In this document: positions 34,567 through 44,529 of the stretch, one piece after another | Numbering within the stretch: the first letter of the stretch is position 1 | Layout of the letters: each line of letters begins with the position of its first letter | DNA from: Phormidesmis priestleyi ULC007 | GTDB lineage: Bacteria > Cyanobacteriota > Cyanobacteriia > Leptolyngbyales > Leptolyngbyaceae | Direction of reading: 5' to 3' | DNA length: 64,000 bases | Assembly: GCF_001895925.1 (NCBI RefSeq) | Contig: NZ_MPPI01000004.1 | Coordinates: 124,001-188,000 of the forward strand | Notes under the pieces: generated by a model | Seen by the model: only the letters and a program-made list of their open reading frames with translations | The model's database searches: none | What the model was told of the DNA's origin: nothing | Translations under genes and position numbers: made by a program

Positions 34567-35757
34567 ATGAGAAATTTGCAAATCGTTGAGAGACTTAGAC
34601 TTTTAGCACTAATCAGTTTAGGTATTGCGGGAGGCTGGGTCGATCCAGCTCGATCGCTTCCGATCCCTACTTCGGTCACGCCCAGTCCGATCGCACCCAG
34701 TCCGATCAAACCTACTCAGCCGCCATCAAGCGCCCTAGATGAGCAACTTTGGCATTCTGGTGATCGTAAAACGTTGTTGAGCGCGATCGACTACAGCTTA
34801 CGCTATTTGCAAACGGCTCAGGCAGTTCGGGCTTATCAAAAATATCCGGTCAAAGGCGTAACGCGCGATCGCGTCGATCGCAGTCTCAGACGCTTTAAGC
34901 AACTGATTCTAGCGTCTCGCTCGGCTCAACAATTACAAACCGCAATTCAGCGAGAATTTGTTTTCTACCAATCCACAGGCAAAGACAATCAGGGAACTGT
35001 CTCGTTTACGGGTTATTTTGAGCCAGTCCACAAAGCGAGTCGAGTTCGCACCGCAGACTATCGCTATCCACTCTATCGATCGCCCGATCTCGCAAGATTG
35101 AAAGCTCCTCACCCAACGCGCCTTGAGCTAGAAGGCAAAGACGGCTTGCAAACCCCCAAAGGATTGCTGCGAGGATTGGAACTGGTCTGGCTGCACGATC
35201 GCTTAGAAGCCTTTCTCGTCCAAGTCCAAGGATCTGCCCGACTGCAACTTACTGATGGCACGACGATGACGATCGGCGTTGCCGCACACACCAATCAGCC
35301 TTACACAGGCATTGGGCGAGAATTGGTCAAAGACGGCAAACTCCGTCTCGAAGATTTGAATCTGCCCAACGTGGTGCAATACTTTCAACAGCATCCCGAC
35401 GAGTTGGATTTGTATCTGCCTCGCAATCGGCGGTTTGTGTTTTTTCAAAATACTCAAGGTGCCCCTGCAACGGGGAGTTTAGGCGTTCCGGTGACGGCAG
35501 AACGCTCGATCGCTACTGATAAATCTTTAATGCCACCTGGGGCGATCGCGCTGATTCAAACTCAACTGCCAATTCTGAATGTAAATCGTCAATTAGAACA
35601 ACGTTTGGTCAGTCGATTTGTCTTGGATCAAGATACGGGCGGTGCCATTTTGGGGGCGGGTCGAGTGGATGTTTTTATGGGCACTGGGAAGGAGGCAGGC
35701 GATCGGGCAGGACTCGTCAATTCCACCGGACAGCTTTATTATTTGCTGTTGAAATAG
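34567..35757 (+). CDS. mltA: Membrane-bound lytic murein transglycosylase A
   Basis: Cleaves the MurNAc-GlcNAc bond of peptidoglycan, forming 1,6-anhydroMurNAc. 396 residues: an N-terminal signal/anchor (LLALISLGIAGGWVDPARS), a proline-rich linker, the MltA domain (FTGYFEPVHKASRV, LELVWLHDRLEAFLVQVQGS) and the 3D domain at the C-terminus with DQDTGGAILGAGRVDVFMG, which has the catalytic Asp residues. Complete and typical. Confidence 0.94.
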   Translation: MRNLQIVERLRLLALISLGIAGGWVDPARSLPIPTSVTPSPIAPSPIKPTQPPSSALDEQLWHSGDRKTLLSAIDYSLRYLQTAQAVRAYQKYPVKGVTRDRVDRSLRRFKQLILASRSAQQLQTAIQREFVFYQSTGKDNQGTVSFTGYFEPVHKASRVRTADYRYPLYRSPDLARLKAPHPTRLELEGKDGLQTPKGLLRGLELVWLHDRLEAFLVQVQGSARLQLTDGTTMTIGVAAHTNQPYTGIGRELVKDGKLRLEDLNLPNVVQYFQQHPDELDLYLPRNRRFVFFQNTQGAPATGSLGVPVTAERSIATDKSLMPPGAIALIQTQLPILNVNRQLEQRLVSRFVLDQDTGGAILGAGRVDVFMGTGKEAGDRAGLVNSTGQLYYLLLK

Positions 35758-35768
35758 ACCATCAGCGG

Positions 35769-35838
35769 TAGGGGTAGCGCCCCCGTGCCTACCCCCGACG
35801 CACAGAGGGCAACCACCGGGGGATTTGCCCCTACCCAA
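35769..35838. repeat. GTAGGGGTA palindromic repeat
   Basis: GGTAGGGGTAGCGCCCCC at the left and GGGGGATTTGCCCCTACC at the right, with internal CCTACCCCC. A dispersed GC-rich palindrome of the kind common in cyanobacteria. A related GTAGGGGCATGGCATTGCCG hairpin lies at 41773-41797. Confidence 0.65.
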
Positions 35839-35912
35839 ATCATCCCTCTATTCCGCAGTGTCCCTAAAATCAATACAATAGGTTCAAGCTCGCAACGGTG
35901 AAGGGCATTTCT

Positions 35913-36638
35913 ATGACGGCAACCCAATCTTCTGAGTTTACGATCAAGACTCTCCCTGACCACACGCAACTTCCAGAGTCAGACGGCATCTTTGTGAAAA
36001 ACTTTCAGGAACACCCGCAAAGTAGCCTCTTAACTGACTCAATTCGCCCCATATTGCAAAGACTTCACCCCGCCGGACAATATTGCATCGGTCAAGATTG
36101 CGGTATTTACTGGAGGCTAACCGATCCCCCTGAAAAAGGAGCCGAGGCACCTGACTGGTTTTATGTGCCCAACGTTCCGCCGATGCTGAAGGGTGTGTTT
36201 CGCCGCTCTTATGTGCTGTGGCAAGAATATGTTGCGCCTCTGATTGCCTTAGAATTTGCGTCTGGAGATGGCAGCGAAGAACGCGATCGAACGCCCGTCA
36301 CTGGAAAGTTTTGGGTCTATGAACAGGCAATTCGCATCCCCTTTTATGGCATTTATGAATGTAGCAAAGGCGCGATCGAGCTATATCATCTCGTCGAAGG
36401 TCGCTATCAGCCGATGGCTGTCAACCAACGCGGACACTTTCCCATTCCGCCAATGGGCGTTGAGCTAGGCATTTGGCGTGGAGAATACGAGTCGATGGAG
36501 CTTCCCTGGCTGCGCTGGTGGGATGGTGAAGGCAATCTGTTGTCAACTGGAGACGAACGTGCTGAACGGGAAAAGCAACGGGCGGATCGACTCGCTGAAC
36601 GGCTGCGTCAGATGGGCATTGATCCCAACGAAGTCTAA
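35913..36638 (+). CDS. Uma2 family (DUF820) restriction-endonuclease-fold protein
   Basis: 241 residues from the ATG at 35913 (GTG at 35898 less likely). PD-(D/E)XK landmarks of Uma2: PDWFYVPNVPP, LIALEFASGDGSEERD with Glu/Asp, and GKFWVYE with Lys. A coiled-coil tail (ERAEREKQRADRLAERLRQ) ends the protein. Uma2 genes are numerous in cyanobacteria and their substrate is not known; nuclease activity is inferred from the fold only. Confidence 0.9.
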   Translation: MTATQSSEFTIKTLPDHTQLPESDGIFVKNFQEHPQSSLLTDSIRPILQRLHPAGQYCIGQDCGIYWRLTDPPEKGAEAPDWFYVPNVPPMLKGVFRRSYVLWQEYVAPLIALEFASGDGSEERDRTPVTGKFWVYEQAIRIPFYGIYECSKGAIELYHLVEGRYQPMAVNQRGHFPIPPMGVELGIWRGEYESMELPWLRWWDGEGNLLSTGDERAEREKQRADRLAERLRQMGIDPNEV

Positions 36639-36664
36639 CTCCAACGCCTGAACCCCAATCACTT

Positions 36665-38599
36665 ATGGATGCACCCCTAGACCTGACTCTGCAAATCGTC
36701 ATCACTGTGATTGCAGGAATCGGTGCCCAAGTGCTGGCGGAGTTTGTCAAAATTCCTGGCATTGTTTTTTTGCTGATATTTGGCATTCTGCTGGGGCCGA
36801 GTGCGTTTGGAGTGCTGCACCCCGATCGCTTGGGCAATGGTTTAGAAGTGTTGGTTGCCCTGCTGGTGGCGGTGATTTTATTTGAAGGCGGCTTCAATCT
36901 GCAATTGCGAGATTTGGGCAGAGTTTCTGGCAGTCTGCGAAACTTGGTGACGATCGGGACTTTAATTACTTTGGTCGGTGGCGGCATGGCAGCCCATTGG
37001 TTGAGCGAGTTCCCTTGGGCGCTGGCGTTTCTCTATGGCGCTCTCGTTGTGGTTACGGGGCCAGTTGTAATCAATTCTCTGCTGCGACAGGTTGATGTCG
37101 ATCGTCAAGTTGCCACCATTCTCGAAGGCGAAGGGGTCTTGATCGATCCGGTAGGCGCAATTTTGGCAGTGGTGGTTCTGAATGTGCTGCTAAATGGCAA
37201 CCCCGATCCGTTAACGGTGGCGAGTGATTTAGGAATCCGATTGGGAGTTGGCACCACGATCGGGGCAGGCGGCGGCTGGTTACTCGGTGTCATTCTCAAA
37301 CGCGCCACGTTCTTATCAGAAGACTTAAAGAATTTGGTGGTGTTGGCTGGCTTGTGGGGCTTATTTGGGTTGGCACAGATGATTCGTAGTGAAGCGGGGC
37401 TGATGGCAACCGTGATTGCTGGAATTGTTCTCAGAGCCTCTGCGCTGCCCGAAGAACGGCTGCTCAAGCGCTTTAAAGGGCAACTCACTATCTTGGCGAC
37501 ATCAGTGTTGTTTATTTTATTGTCGGCAGATTTGTCGATCGCAGGCGTTCTCGCTCTAGGCTGGGGTGGATTATCTACCGTGTTAGCGCTGATGATCGTC
37601 GTTCGTCCTCTCAGCGTTTGGCTTTGCACTTGGAATAGTGATTTAACGTGGCGACAAAAGCTATTTCTAAGTTGGATTGCACCCAGAGGCATCATTGCCG
37701 CTTCTGTTGCATCTCTATTTGCAATTCTCTTAACTCAGCGAGGCATTAACGGCGGTGACTCAATTAAAGCGCTTGTCTTTCTCACAATCATTCTCACAGT
37801 TGTTATTCAAGCATTAACAGCTCAATGGACTGCAAATTTACTACAGATTACGTCTAAAGATACCACAGGTGTAATAATTGTTGGATGTAGCCCATTAAGT
37901 TTGTTGATCGCTCGACTGTTTTTAGAGCGTGACGAACTCGTTGCCCTGATTGACACTGATCCGGATTCTCATCCGTCACTTCAGCCTGATCTCAAAGTGT
38001 TTATTAGCAGCGCGCTCGACACCGATGTCTTAGAAGAAGCGGGACTTTCTAAAGTGGGCACATTTTTGGCAATGACTAACAATGGGGAGGTAAATTTGGT
38101 GGTGGCGCAACGCGCGATCGAAGAATTTAGCCCCCCCAGAGTTTTAGCGATCTTTCCTCGCGATTCGCAAGTCAGCGGCTTAAATAGTCGAGTTCAACAA
38201 GCGTTTAGTTCACAAATTTTGCTCAAAGTTTGGAACCAATATCTGAACGAGGGAGCCGTAAAACTGGGTGAAACGACCTTAAAAGAAGCAGGACTCGATT
38301 TGCAGCAAGCCCATCTACGGGCACTTGTCGAAGCCGAAAGTTTGATCCCGTTGTTGATAGAACGCAATGGTTCTTTGCAGATCGCTCCAGTTGAAGGCGA
38401 ATGGCAGGTCGGCGATCGCTTAATCTACTTGCTCCACGACCCCAAACCCAAACTTTTGAAGCTGCTGTCTGGTTCGAGTCAACTGCGGCTGACCTTAGAA
38501 GAGTTGCCAGAGGTGGAAGAGATTCCGATGTTACCTGTGTTGAGTGGGGCGATCGAAACAGTCCAAACTTTTGTGGCTGATTTAGCCGATGGTCAATAG
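36665..38599 (+). CDS. CPA-family cation:proton antiporter with a TrkA-N domain
   Basis: 644 residues. About twelve membrane helices (residues 5-400) of NhaP/KefB type, with ALVVVTGPVVINSLL and EGEGVLIDPVGAI as the ion-site helices. Then comes a cytosolic RCK/TrkA-N domain (VIIVGCSPLSLLIARLF, IDTDPDSH, SALDTDVLEEAGL) and a TrkA-C-like end. It exchanges Na+ or K+ for H+ under nucleotide control. Its last bases overlap a small antitoxin-like gene. Confidence 0.93.
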   Translation: MDAPLDLTLQIVITVIAGIGAQVLAEFVKIPGIVFLLIFGILLGPSAFGVLHPDRLGNGLEVLVALLVAVILFEGGFNLQLRDLGRVSGSLRNLVTIGTLITLVGGGMAAHWLSEFPWALAFLYGALVVVTGPVVINSLLRQVDVDRQVATILEGEGVLIDPVGAILAVVVLNVLLNGNPDPLTVASDLGIRLGVGTTIGAGGGWLLGVILKRATFLSEDLKNLVVLAGLWGLFGLAQMIRSEAGLMATVIAGIVLRASALPEERLLKRFKGQLTILATSVLFILLSADLSIAGVLALGWGGLSTVLALMIVVRPLSVWLCTWNSDLTWRQKLFLSWIAPRGIIAASVASLFAILLTQRGINGGDSIKALVFLTIILTVVIQALTAQWTANLLQITSKDTTGVIIVGCSPLSLLIARLFLERDELVALIDTDPDSHPSLQPDLKVFISSALDTDVLEEAGLSKVGTFLAMTNNGEVNLVVAQRAIEEFSPPRVLAIFPRDSQVSGLNSRVQQAFSSQILLKVWNQYLNEGAVKLGETTLKEAGLDLQQAHLRALVEAESLIPLLIERNGSLQIAPVEGEWQVGDRLIYLLHDPKPKLLKLLSGSSQLRLTLEELPEVEEIPMLPVLSGAIETVQTFVADLADGQ

Positions 38600-38801
38600 C
38601 ACGATTAGGTTGAACCTTGCGAATTCCATGCCCCAAATTGACGAAGTTGATGAGTGTTTTGAGGTGGTGATCGAGTTAACAGTTAAGCCCAAGGGTTTAG
38701 CCGCAAGTTTAATCGGCATTGCAAAAACGGATGCGCCAACACCCACAGATGAGGAAGTGAAAGTCATGCTAGACGATCGGTTGACGCAAAAATATCTGTA
38801 A
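38589..38801 (+). CDS. VapB-type antitoxin, partner of a decayed PIN toxin
   Basis: 70 residues. The C-terminal DAPTPTDEEVKVMLDDRLTQ, then KYL, is the toxin-wrapping tail common to VapB-like antitoxins. Met14 is an alternative start. It overlaps the antiporter gene end by 11 bases and the following vapC remnant by one base (TAATG), the usual coupling in such pairs. With its toxin destroyed it may be a relic. Confidence 0.65.
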   Translation: MVNSTIRLNLANSMPQIDEVDECFEVVIELTVKPKGLAASLIGIAKTDAPTPTDEEVKVMLDDRLTQKYL

Positions 38802-39063
38802 TGCGAGTTTTATTTGATACTAACGTGCTGCTAGATGCCCTACCAGCCCTGACCCGTTTGTTAACGCTAATAGAAATTTGTTCAGTCGATCGCAGAGTAT
38901 TAGAGCAGGCGATCGCGCTGAGGTGAGCTGATTTTGAGGGTGCGGTGCAATGAGCAGGCACCTGAAATTGCAATGACGACTTGTCCGATCGCGCCTCAAC
39001 CCCAACCCGTAAAGAAATTTTCCATACTGAAATAAGAGCGCAAACCTGACAGAATTTCTCTAA
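38801..39063 (+). pseudogene. Decayed PIN-domain toxin VapC
   Basis: Begins MRVLFDTNVLLDAL with the first PIN Asp, then jumps straight to LLTLIEICSVDRRVLEQAIA, which in intact relatives lies over 50 residues later: an internal deletion. In-frame stops follow (ALR-stop-ADFEGAVQ-stop), and a family-like end LTEFL-stop is recognisable at about 39046-39063. The toxin is inactive. Confidence 0.82.
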
Positions 39064-39128
39064 AGGTTGAAACTGGGCTACTAACCCCGCAAAATCGTTG
39101 AATGCCGATCGTAAGAGATAATCAAACC

Positions 39129-41735
39129 ATGCTTGAATCCTACCGCCAACACGCTGCCGAACGTGCCTCTTTGGGCATTCCTCCACTGCCGCTCAGTGCT
39201 CAACAAACCTCTGAACTGTGTGAGTTGCTCAAAACTCCCCCCGCAGGTGAAGAAGACACCTTACTGGAACTGCTGCGCGATCGCGTTCCCCCCGGCGTTG
39301 ATCAAGCGGCTTATGTCAAAGCGGGTTTTTTGACCGCGATCGCTAAAAAAGAGATCACGAGTCCCTTAATATCGCCAAAGTATGCAGTGACGCTGCTCGG
39401 CACGATGATGGGCGGCTATAACGTCCACTCGCTGATCGAGTTGCTGCAATCCGATGATGCAGAATTAGCCGTCGAAGCGATCGCCGCCCTCAGTAAAACG
39501 CTGCTGATTTTTGATGCCTTTCACGATGTACAAGTCTTGGCAGACACGAATGACAACGCCAAACAAGTGATAAATGCTTGGGCTGAGGCGAAATGGTTTA
39601 CCGATCGTCCTCCGTTGGCAGATCAGATCACAGTCGTGGTCTTCAAAGTGCCCGGAGAAACCAACACCGATGATCTGTCTCCCGCAACTCACGCCACGAC
39701 TCGCCCTGATATTCCACTCCACGCCCTGGCAATGTTGGAATCGCGGATGCCGGGTAGCTTGCAAACCCTGGCGGAGATTAAGCAAAAAGGCTATCCCGTC
39801 GCTTATGTAGGCGATGTGGTCGGCACAGGATCGTCTCGCAAATCTGCGATTAACTCGGTGCTTTGGCACATTGGGCAAGACATTCCTTTTGTGCCTAATA
39901 AACGAACGGGCGGCTATGTTTTAGGAAGTTCGATCGCGCCAATCTTTTTCAACACCGCCGAAGATTCTGGTGCGCTCCCGATTCAGTGCGACGTGTCCCA
40001 AATGGAGACGGGCATGGTGATCACGATTCACCCCTTTAAAGGTGAAGTGACGAATGAATCAGGAGAAGTTATCGCGACGTTTAGCTTACAGCCAGAAGTG
40101 ATCACTGACGAAGTTCGGGCTGGAGGACGCATTCCTCTAATCATTGGGCGGAGTCTAACCGACAAAACCCGCGCGGCAATGGGGCTTGAACCCAGTGATC
40201 TGTTTATTCGTTCTACTCTGCCCGTCGATACTGGCAAAGGGTTTACGCTGGCGCAAAAGATGGTCGGCAAAGCCTGCGGTCTACCGGGTGTGCGTCCTGG
40301 AATGTCGTGCGAGCCTGCGATGACCACGGTGGGATCACAAGACACGACCGGGCCGATGACCCGCGACGAACTCAAAGAGCTTGCCTGTCTGGGCTTCAGT
40401 GCTGATTTAGTGATGCAGAGTTTTTGCCACACTGCCGCCTATCCCAAACCTGTTGACATCAAAACCCACCATGACTTGCCCGACTTTATCTCGTCGCGGG
40501 GTGGCGTTGCCTTGCGTCCGGGTGATGGCATCATTCACTCTTGGCTGAACCGGATGTTGATGCCTGACACTGTTGGCACAGGGGGCGATTCTCATACTCG
40601 CTTTCCTTTGGGGATTTCCTTTCCGGCGGGATCGGGATTGGTGGCATTTGCGGCCGCGATCGGAGTCATGCCGCTCGATATGCCAGAATCCGTTCTCGTC
40701 CGCTTTAAAGGCGAAATGCAGCCCGGAATCACGCTGCGAGATTTGGTGAATGCCATCCCTTATGTGGCGATTCAAAAAGGGCTGTTGACCGTCAGCAAAG
40801 AAAACAAACAAAATATCTTTGCGGGACGTATTTTAGAGATCGAAGGGCTGCCTGATCTCAAAGTTGAGCAAGCTTTTGAGCTAACCGATGCGTCTGCCGA
40901 ACGGTCTTGCGCGGGATGCACGATCAAACTCAGCCCTGAAACGGTTTCTGAGTATTTGAGATCAAACATTGCGCTGCTCACCAACATGGTGGCACGCGGC
41001 TATGAAGATGCCCGAACGATCATGCGTCGTGTCGCCAAAATGGAGCAATGGCTGGCAAATCCGATTCTGCTCGAAGCCGATGTCGATGCTGAATATACTG
41101 AGATTATCGAGATTGATCTGAATCAGATTAAAGAACCGATCGTAGCGGCTCCCAACGACCCCGACAACATCAAATTGCTGTCAGAAGTAGCGGGCGATCG
41201 CATCGACGAAATCTTCATCGGCTCGTGCATGACTAACATCGGTCATTATCGCGCCGCCGCTAAAGTTCTAGAAGGCGTTCCTCCCGTGACCAGTCGATTG
41301 TGGATTTGTCCGCCGACTCGCATGGACGAGCATCAACTCAAAGAAGAAGGCATTTACGGCATCTTTGGCGCATCAGGTGCCCGCACCGAAATGCCAGGAT
41401 GTTCGCTCTGCATGGGCAATCAAGCGCGAGTCGGGGATAACACCACCGTGTTTTCGACCTCGACTCGCAACTTCAACAACCGCATGGGCAAAGGCGCTCA
41501 AGTCTATCTAGGCTCGGCAGAATTGGCGGCAGCGTGTGCGTTGTTGGGTCGCATTCCCACGGTGCCAGAATATCTGGAGATGATGGCGAACAAGATCAAC
41601 CCATTTGCAGACAATCTGTACCGCTATCTCAACTTTGACCAGATTGCGGGATTTGGAGATGAGGGTCGGGTGATTCCACTTGAAGAAATGCCTCGCATTG
41701 AAGACATTTTAGGAATGCCTGCGGCGGTGCGATAA
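39129..41735 (+). CDS. acnB: Aconitate hydratase B / 2-methylisocitrate dehydratase
   Basis: Isomerises citrate and isocitrate with a [4Fe-4S] cluster. 868 residues from the ATG at 39129 ([20 protein letters not shown] matches the normal AcnB N-terminus; the ATG at 39102 is an upstream alternative). Domain order of AcnB: N-terminal HEAT-like domain, swivel domain ([10 protein letters not shown]), then catalytic domains with cluster ligands in [13 protein letters not shown] and [11 protein letters not shown]. Cyanobacteria normally use AcnB, so this is likely the TCA enzyme. Confidence 0.96.
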   Translation: MLESYRQHAAERASLGIPPLPLSAQQTSELCELLKTPPAGEEDTLLELLRDRVPPGVDQAAYVKAGFLTAIAKKEITSPLISPKYAVTLLGTMMGGYNVHSLIELLQSDDAELAVEAIAALSKTLLIFDAFHDVQVLADTNDNAKQVINAWAEAKWFTDRPPLADQITVVVFKVPGETNTDDLSPATHATTRPDIPLHALAMLESRMPGSLQTLAEIKQKGYPVAYVGDVVGTGSSRKSAINSVLWHIGQDIPFVPNKRTGGYVLGSSIAPIFFNTAEDSGALPIQCDVSQMETGMVITIHPFKGEVTNESGEVIATFSLQPEVITDEVRAGGRIPLIIGRSLTDKTRAAMGLEPSDLFIRSTLPVDTGKGFTLAQKMVGKACGLPGVRPGMSCEPAMTTVGSQDTTGPMTRDELKELACLGFSADLVMQSFCHTAAYPKPVDIKTHHDLPDFISSRGGVALRPGDGIIHSWLNRMLMPDTVGTGGDSHTRFPLGISFPAGSGLVAFAAAIGVMPLDMPESVLVRFKGEMQPGITLRDLVNAIPYVAIQKGLLTVSKENKQNIFAGRILEIEGLPDLKVEQAFELTDASAERSCAGCTIKLSPETVSEYLRSNIALLTNMVARGYEDARTIMRRVAKMEQWLANPILLEADVDAEYTEIIEIDLNQIKEPIVAAPNDPDNIKLLSEVAGDRIDEIFIGSCMTNIGHYRAAAKVLEGVPPVTSRLWICPPTRMDEHQLKEEGIYGIFGASGARTEMPGCSLCMGNQARVGDNTTVFSTSTRNFNNRMGKGAQVYLGSAELAAACALLGRIPTVPEYLEMMANKINPFADNLYRYLNFDQIAGFGDEGRVIPLEEMPRIEDILGMPAAVR

Positions 41736-41772
41736 TACCAATTTAATTGACGCAGCAGATCCACAAAATCCC

Positions 41773-41797
41773 GTAGGGGCATGGCATTGCCGTGCCC
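41773..41797. repeat. Small GTAGGGGCATGGC hairpin repeat
   Basis: GGGCATGGC-ATT-GCCGTGCCC forms a near-perfect hairpin in the gap after acnB. The reverse complement of a close relative lies at 22356-22380, next to the repeat in the chemotaxis-like operon. Confidence 0.6.
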
Positions 41798-41848
41798 TCT
41801 CACCACCGCCCGATCGTGCCCAACAACCACCTACCCATCAAAAAACGA

Positions 41849-42112
41849 TCAGCGAACAAGGAGCCAACCATAAGTTAAAACGCCCAACCCAGCAACGCCG
41901 ACGATCGCGTCTCGCTGATCATTCCACAGGCGACAAATTCCGCTCCAGAAATAGGTCAGAGACTCACGCCGCGATCGACCCAGATCCGTCATCAATTCTT
42001 TAACTCTGGCGTTGACCTCAGCGATCGAGACCTCACCTCGTTGATAAGCCGCTTCTAGCTCATCTAACTGATGCCAATAGTTGCGGGTTTCCTCCATTAA
42101 GTCAGGAATCAT
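41849..42112 (-). CDS. Small membrane-anchored conserved hypothetical protein
   Basis: 87 residues from the Met at 42112 (MIPDLMEETRNYWHQLDELE); a start at 42160 would add 16 residues. A helical, charged N-terminal part predicts a coiled coil (ELEAAYQRGEVSIAEVNARV). The C-terminus has one hydrophobic segment (AIVGVAGLGVLTYGWLLV). Function unknown. It points away from lepB and is convergent with acnB. Confidence 0.65.
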   Translation of the reverse strand: MIPDLMEETRNYWHQLDELEAAYQRGEVSIAEVNARVKELMTDLGRSRRESLTYFWSGICRLWNDQRDAIVGVAGLGVLTYGWLLVR

Positions 42113-42653
42113 AGCTAAACGTCTTTCTACTGTGAACTTATATAACGTAATGTAACGCATAGGTCACAATTAGAAGTCTGTCATCAGTCAGAGCTTTCTA
42201 GCTGGGTCAAGTCACAGAGTCTTAAAGTGAATGCTAGTATGTAGTCGCCAAGGTTAAACTCCCTCGCCATCGTGAAACGGTTAAGACACACTTTCAGGCG
42301 TAAAGAATTGGGCAAAGAGCGGCGAAACCTCTTAAAACAGCCAGGGATTAAAAAATAACATCCCAGCACCAGAGAACCGATAAATTTAGACCGAAAATGT
42401 AGGGCGGGGCACGCCCAAACATCAAACTACGCTTGGGGAGATAGACTCTCTGGGATTCACTAAGTTAGACCCGTCAATTGGTGCTATCGCACGGTCGAAA
42501 GGTTTAAGGATTGCCGCAAGGATAGTGAATTTTACAGTCTTTCGCAGATCCAAGAATCCCACTCTCTTGAAAGGTGGGAATGTCAATGAATAGACTAGAT
42601 GGGCACCTGTTGCCTTATCTAGCCCCTGTTTTGACTTTGCACTTAAAACCCTT
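42113..42653. other. Intergenic region upstream of lepB
   Basis: About 540 bases in which I see no gene. A short GC-rich hairpin (GGGCGGGGCACGCCC) occurs near 42402-42416. The 100 bases before lepB are AT-rich and probably carry its promoter. Confidence 0.4.
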
Positions 42654-43247
42654 ATGAATCGCGCAGAGAACCCGGCACCCAATAACAAACCCCAGCAAAA
42701 GGATGAGAACCCCTGGTTTGAGGGACTCAAAACTATTGGACTCAGTGCAATTTTAGCCATCGGCATTCGTCAATTTGTGGCAGAAGCCCGCTACATCCCG
42801 TCTGGCTCAATGCTGCCGACGCTGCAAATCAACGATCGCTTAATCGTAGACAAACTGAGCTATCGGTTTAATACGCCTCAACGGGGCGATATTGTCGTCT
42901 TTTCGCCGACCAGCACTTTAGAGAAGCAAAACTTTCACGATGCGTTTATCAAGCGAGTGATTGGGCTACCGGGCGATAAAGTAGAGGTCAAAGGTGGGCG
43001 CGTTTATGTCAACGATCAGGCGTTGAGAGAAAATTACATCGAAGAAGATCCTCAATATCAATGGGGCCCGCAGACCGTTCCCCCTGGCTCTTATCTGGTC
43101 TTGGGTGACAACCGCAACAACAGCTATGACAGCCACTATTGGGGCTTTGTGCCTCGCGAGAAGATTATTGGCCGTGCCATTGTGCGGTTTTGGCCTCCCA
43201 ATCGGGTTGGAGAAATTACCCCAGAACCGAGTTACGACAAAAAGTAG
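42654..43247 (+). CDS. lepB: Signal peptidase I
   Basis: Cleaves signal peptides of exported proteins on the periplasmic/luminal side. 197 residues: one N-terminal membrane helix ([15 protein letters not shown]), the catalytic Ser in [11 protein letters not shown] (box B), [11 protein letters not shown], the general-base Lys in [11 protein letters not shown] (box D) and [14 protein letters not shown] (box E). Complete, typical cyanobacterial LepB with a short proline/lysine C-terminus. Convergent with the dihydroorotase-like gene. Confidence 0.96.
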   Translation: MNRAENPAPNNKPQQKDENPWFEGLKTIGLSAILAIGIRQFVAEARYIPSGSMLPTLQINDRLIVDKLSYRFNTPQRGDIVVFSPTSTLEKQNFHDAFIKRVIGLPGDKVEVKGGRVYVNDQALRENYIEEDPQYQWGPQTVPPGSYLVLGDNRNNSYDSHYWGFVPREKIIGRAIVRFWPPNRVGEITPEPSYDKK

Positions 43248-43273
43248 GCTTCAGCTTATTGTCTGACCTTTTT

Positions 43274-44518
43274 CTAAGGGCACCAAGTGCGAATGACTCG
43301 CCCGACTAATGGCTTGCCCAGCCAAGGGGTGTTGCGCGATCGAGACTTTAAACTCTGACCGTTTACACTCCACGACAACTGCGGATCGAATAACGTCAGT
43401 TCGGCAGGTTGACCGGGGACGATCGCCTCCATCTTTTGCCCCAAACACGCAGCAGGACGGGTGCTAAGACTGCGCCATAGCTCCAACGCTGACCACTGTT
43501 GCGTGTCTACCAGAGTTTGCCACAGCAAGGGTAGTGCGAGTTCTAGCCCGATCGCGCCGGGTGGGGCTTCTGAGAAGGCAAGAGTTTTTTCTTCGTAGGT
43601 GTAGGGCGTGTGATCGATGGCGATCGCGTCAATTACCCCTTCCTTAACGGCTTTTCTCAGCGCTACTTGATCGACTTGATTGCCTAAAGGGGGTTCTAGT
43701 CGCAGATTGGGATCATAATGCTCGATCGATTTTGTGCTTAATAAAAGGTGCATCCACGTCACGCTGGCAGTAATCGGTAAACCTCGTGCTTTCGCGGCTC
43801 GAACCAATTCCACACTCCGCGCTGTCGAGATTCGCATCAGGTGAACGGGTGTCCCGATTTCTTCCACACATTCCAAGAGAGCCGATAGTGCAGTCGTTTC
43901 TGACATTGCCGGATTGCCAGGTAAGCCAAACCGGATAGACTCAACGCCCTCTCTGACCACACCATTGCCGACGAGCGATCGGTCACATGCCCACAGCGCT
44001 ACAGGTTTTTGCAATGGCTGAAGATATTCTAATAATCGCCTCATTAGAGCGAGATTGGCGATCGGCTGTCCATCGGCAAAGCCTACGACTCCTGACTCTG
44101 CCAATTCTGACAATTCGGTCATTTGTTGACCTTTCACACCGAGCGTTAAAGCACCCCAACACGAGAGTTTTGAGTTTTGAGTTTTAAACCAGTTGACGGT
44201 GGCAGGATTGTCGATCGTAGGCTCCGTATCGGGGAGAATATTCAACCGTGTGAAACCACCCGCGATCGCCGCTTGACCAAGCGATTCTAAAGTTTCCCGT
44301 TCTTCAAATCCAGGTTCTCCAGAATGGCTGTAGAGGTCAACCAGTCCTGATCCCAAGACTAAGCCTTGAGACGTGTAAATCTGGGCATCGGGTGGAACCT
44401 CATCGATTTGAGGCTCGATCGCCTGAATCAAGCCATCTTCGATTAGGACATCAACGACCCGATCGACGGTTTCGACAGCATCTAGGAGACGGACTTGTTG
44501 GAGCAGTTCGATCGTCAT
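43274..44518 (-). CDS. pyrC: Dihydroorotase-like amidohydrolase with missing metal ligands
   Basis: 414 residues, type I dihydroorotase by length and overall motif order (GLVDLYSHSGEPGFEERETL, LPDTEPTIDNPATVNW, STARSVELVRAAKARGLPIT, IDHTPYTYEEK, GAIGLELALPLL). Several metal-binding positions differ from active enzymes: DxHxH reads DLYSH, the STARS block reads HLMRISTA where a His is usual, and PHHL reads WMHL. It is therefore likely a non-catalytic PyrC' that assembles with aspartate transcarbamoylase, or an unusual enzyme. Start at ATG 44518; 12 bases separate it from the phosphatase gene upstream in the same direction. Confidence 0.85.
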   Translation of the reverse strand: MTIELLQQVRLLDAVETVDRVVDVLIEDGLIQAIEPQIDEVPPDAQIYTSQGLVLGSGLVDLYSHSGEPGFEERETLESLGQAAIAGGFTRLNILPDTEPTIDNPATVNWFKTQNSKLSCWGALTLGVKGQQMTELSELAESGVVGFADGQPIANLALMRRLLEYLQPLQKPVALWACDRSLVGNGVVREGVESIRFGLPGNPAMSETTALSALLECVEEIGTPVHLMRISTARSVELVRAAKARGLPITASVTWMHLLLSTKSIEHYDPNLRLEPPLGNQVDQVALRKAVKEGVIDAIAIDHTPYTYEEKTLAFSEAPPGAIGLELALPLLWQTLVDTQQWSALELWRSLSTRPAACLGQKMEAIVPGQPAELTLFDPQLSWSVNGQSLKSRSRNTPWLGKPLVGRVIRTWCP

Positions 44519-44529
44519 AACAGCATCCG

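Noticed and set aside
36421-36987. 188-codon minus-strand frame between the Uma2 and antiporter genes
   Set aside because: Antisense to both genes with low-complexity composition; no domain.
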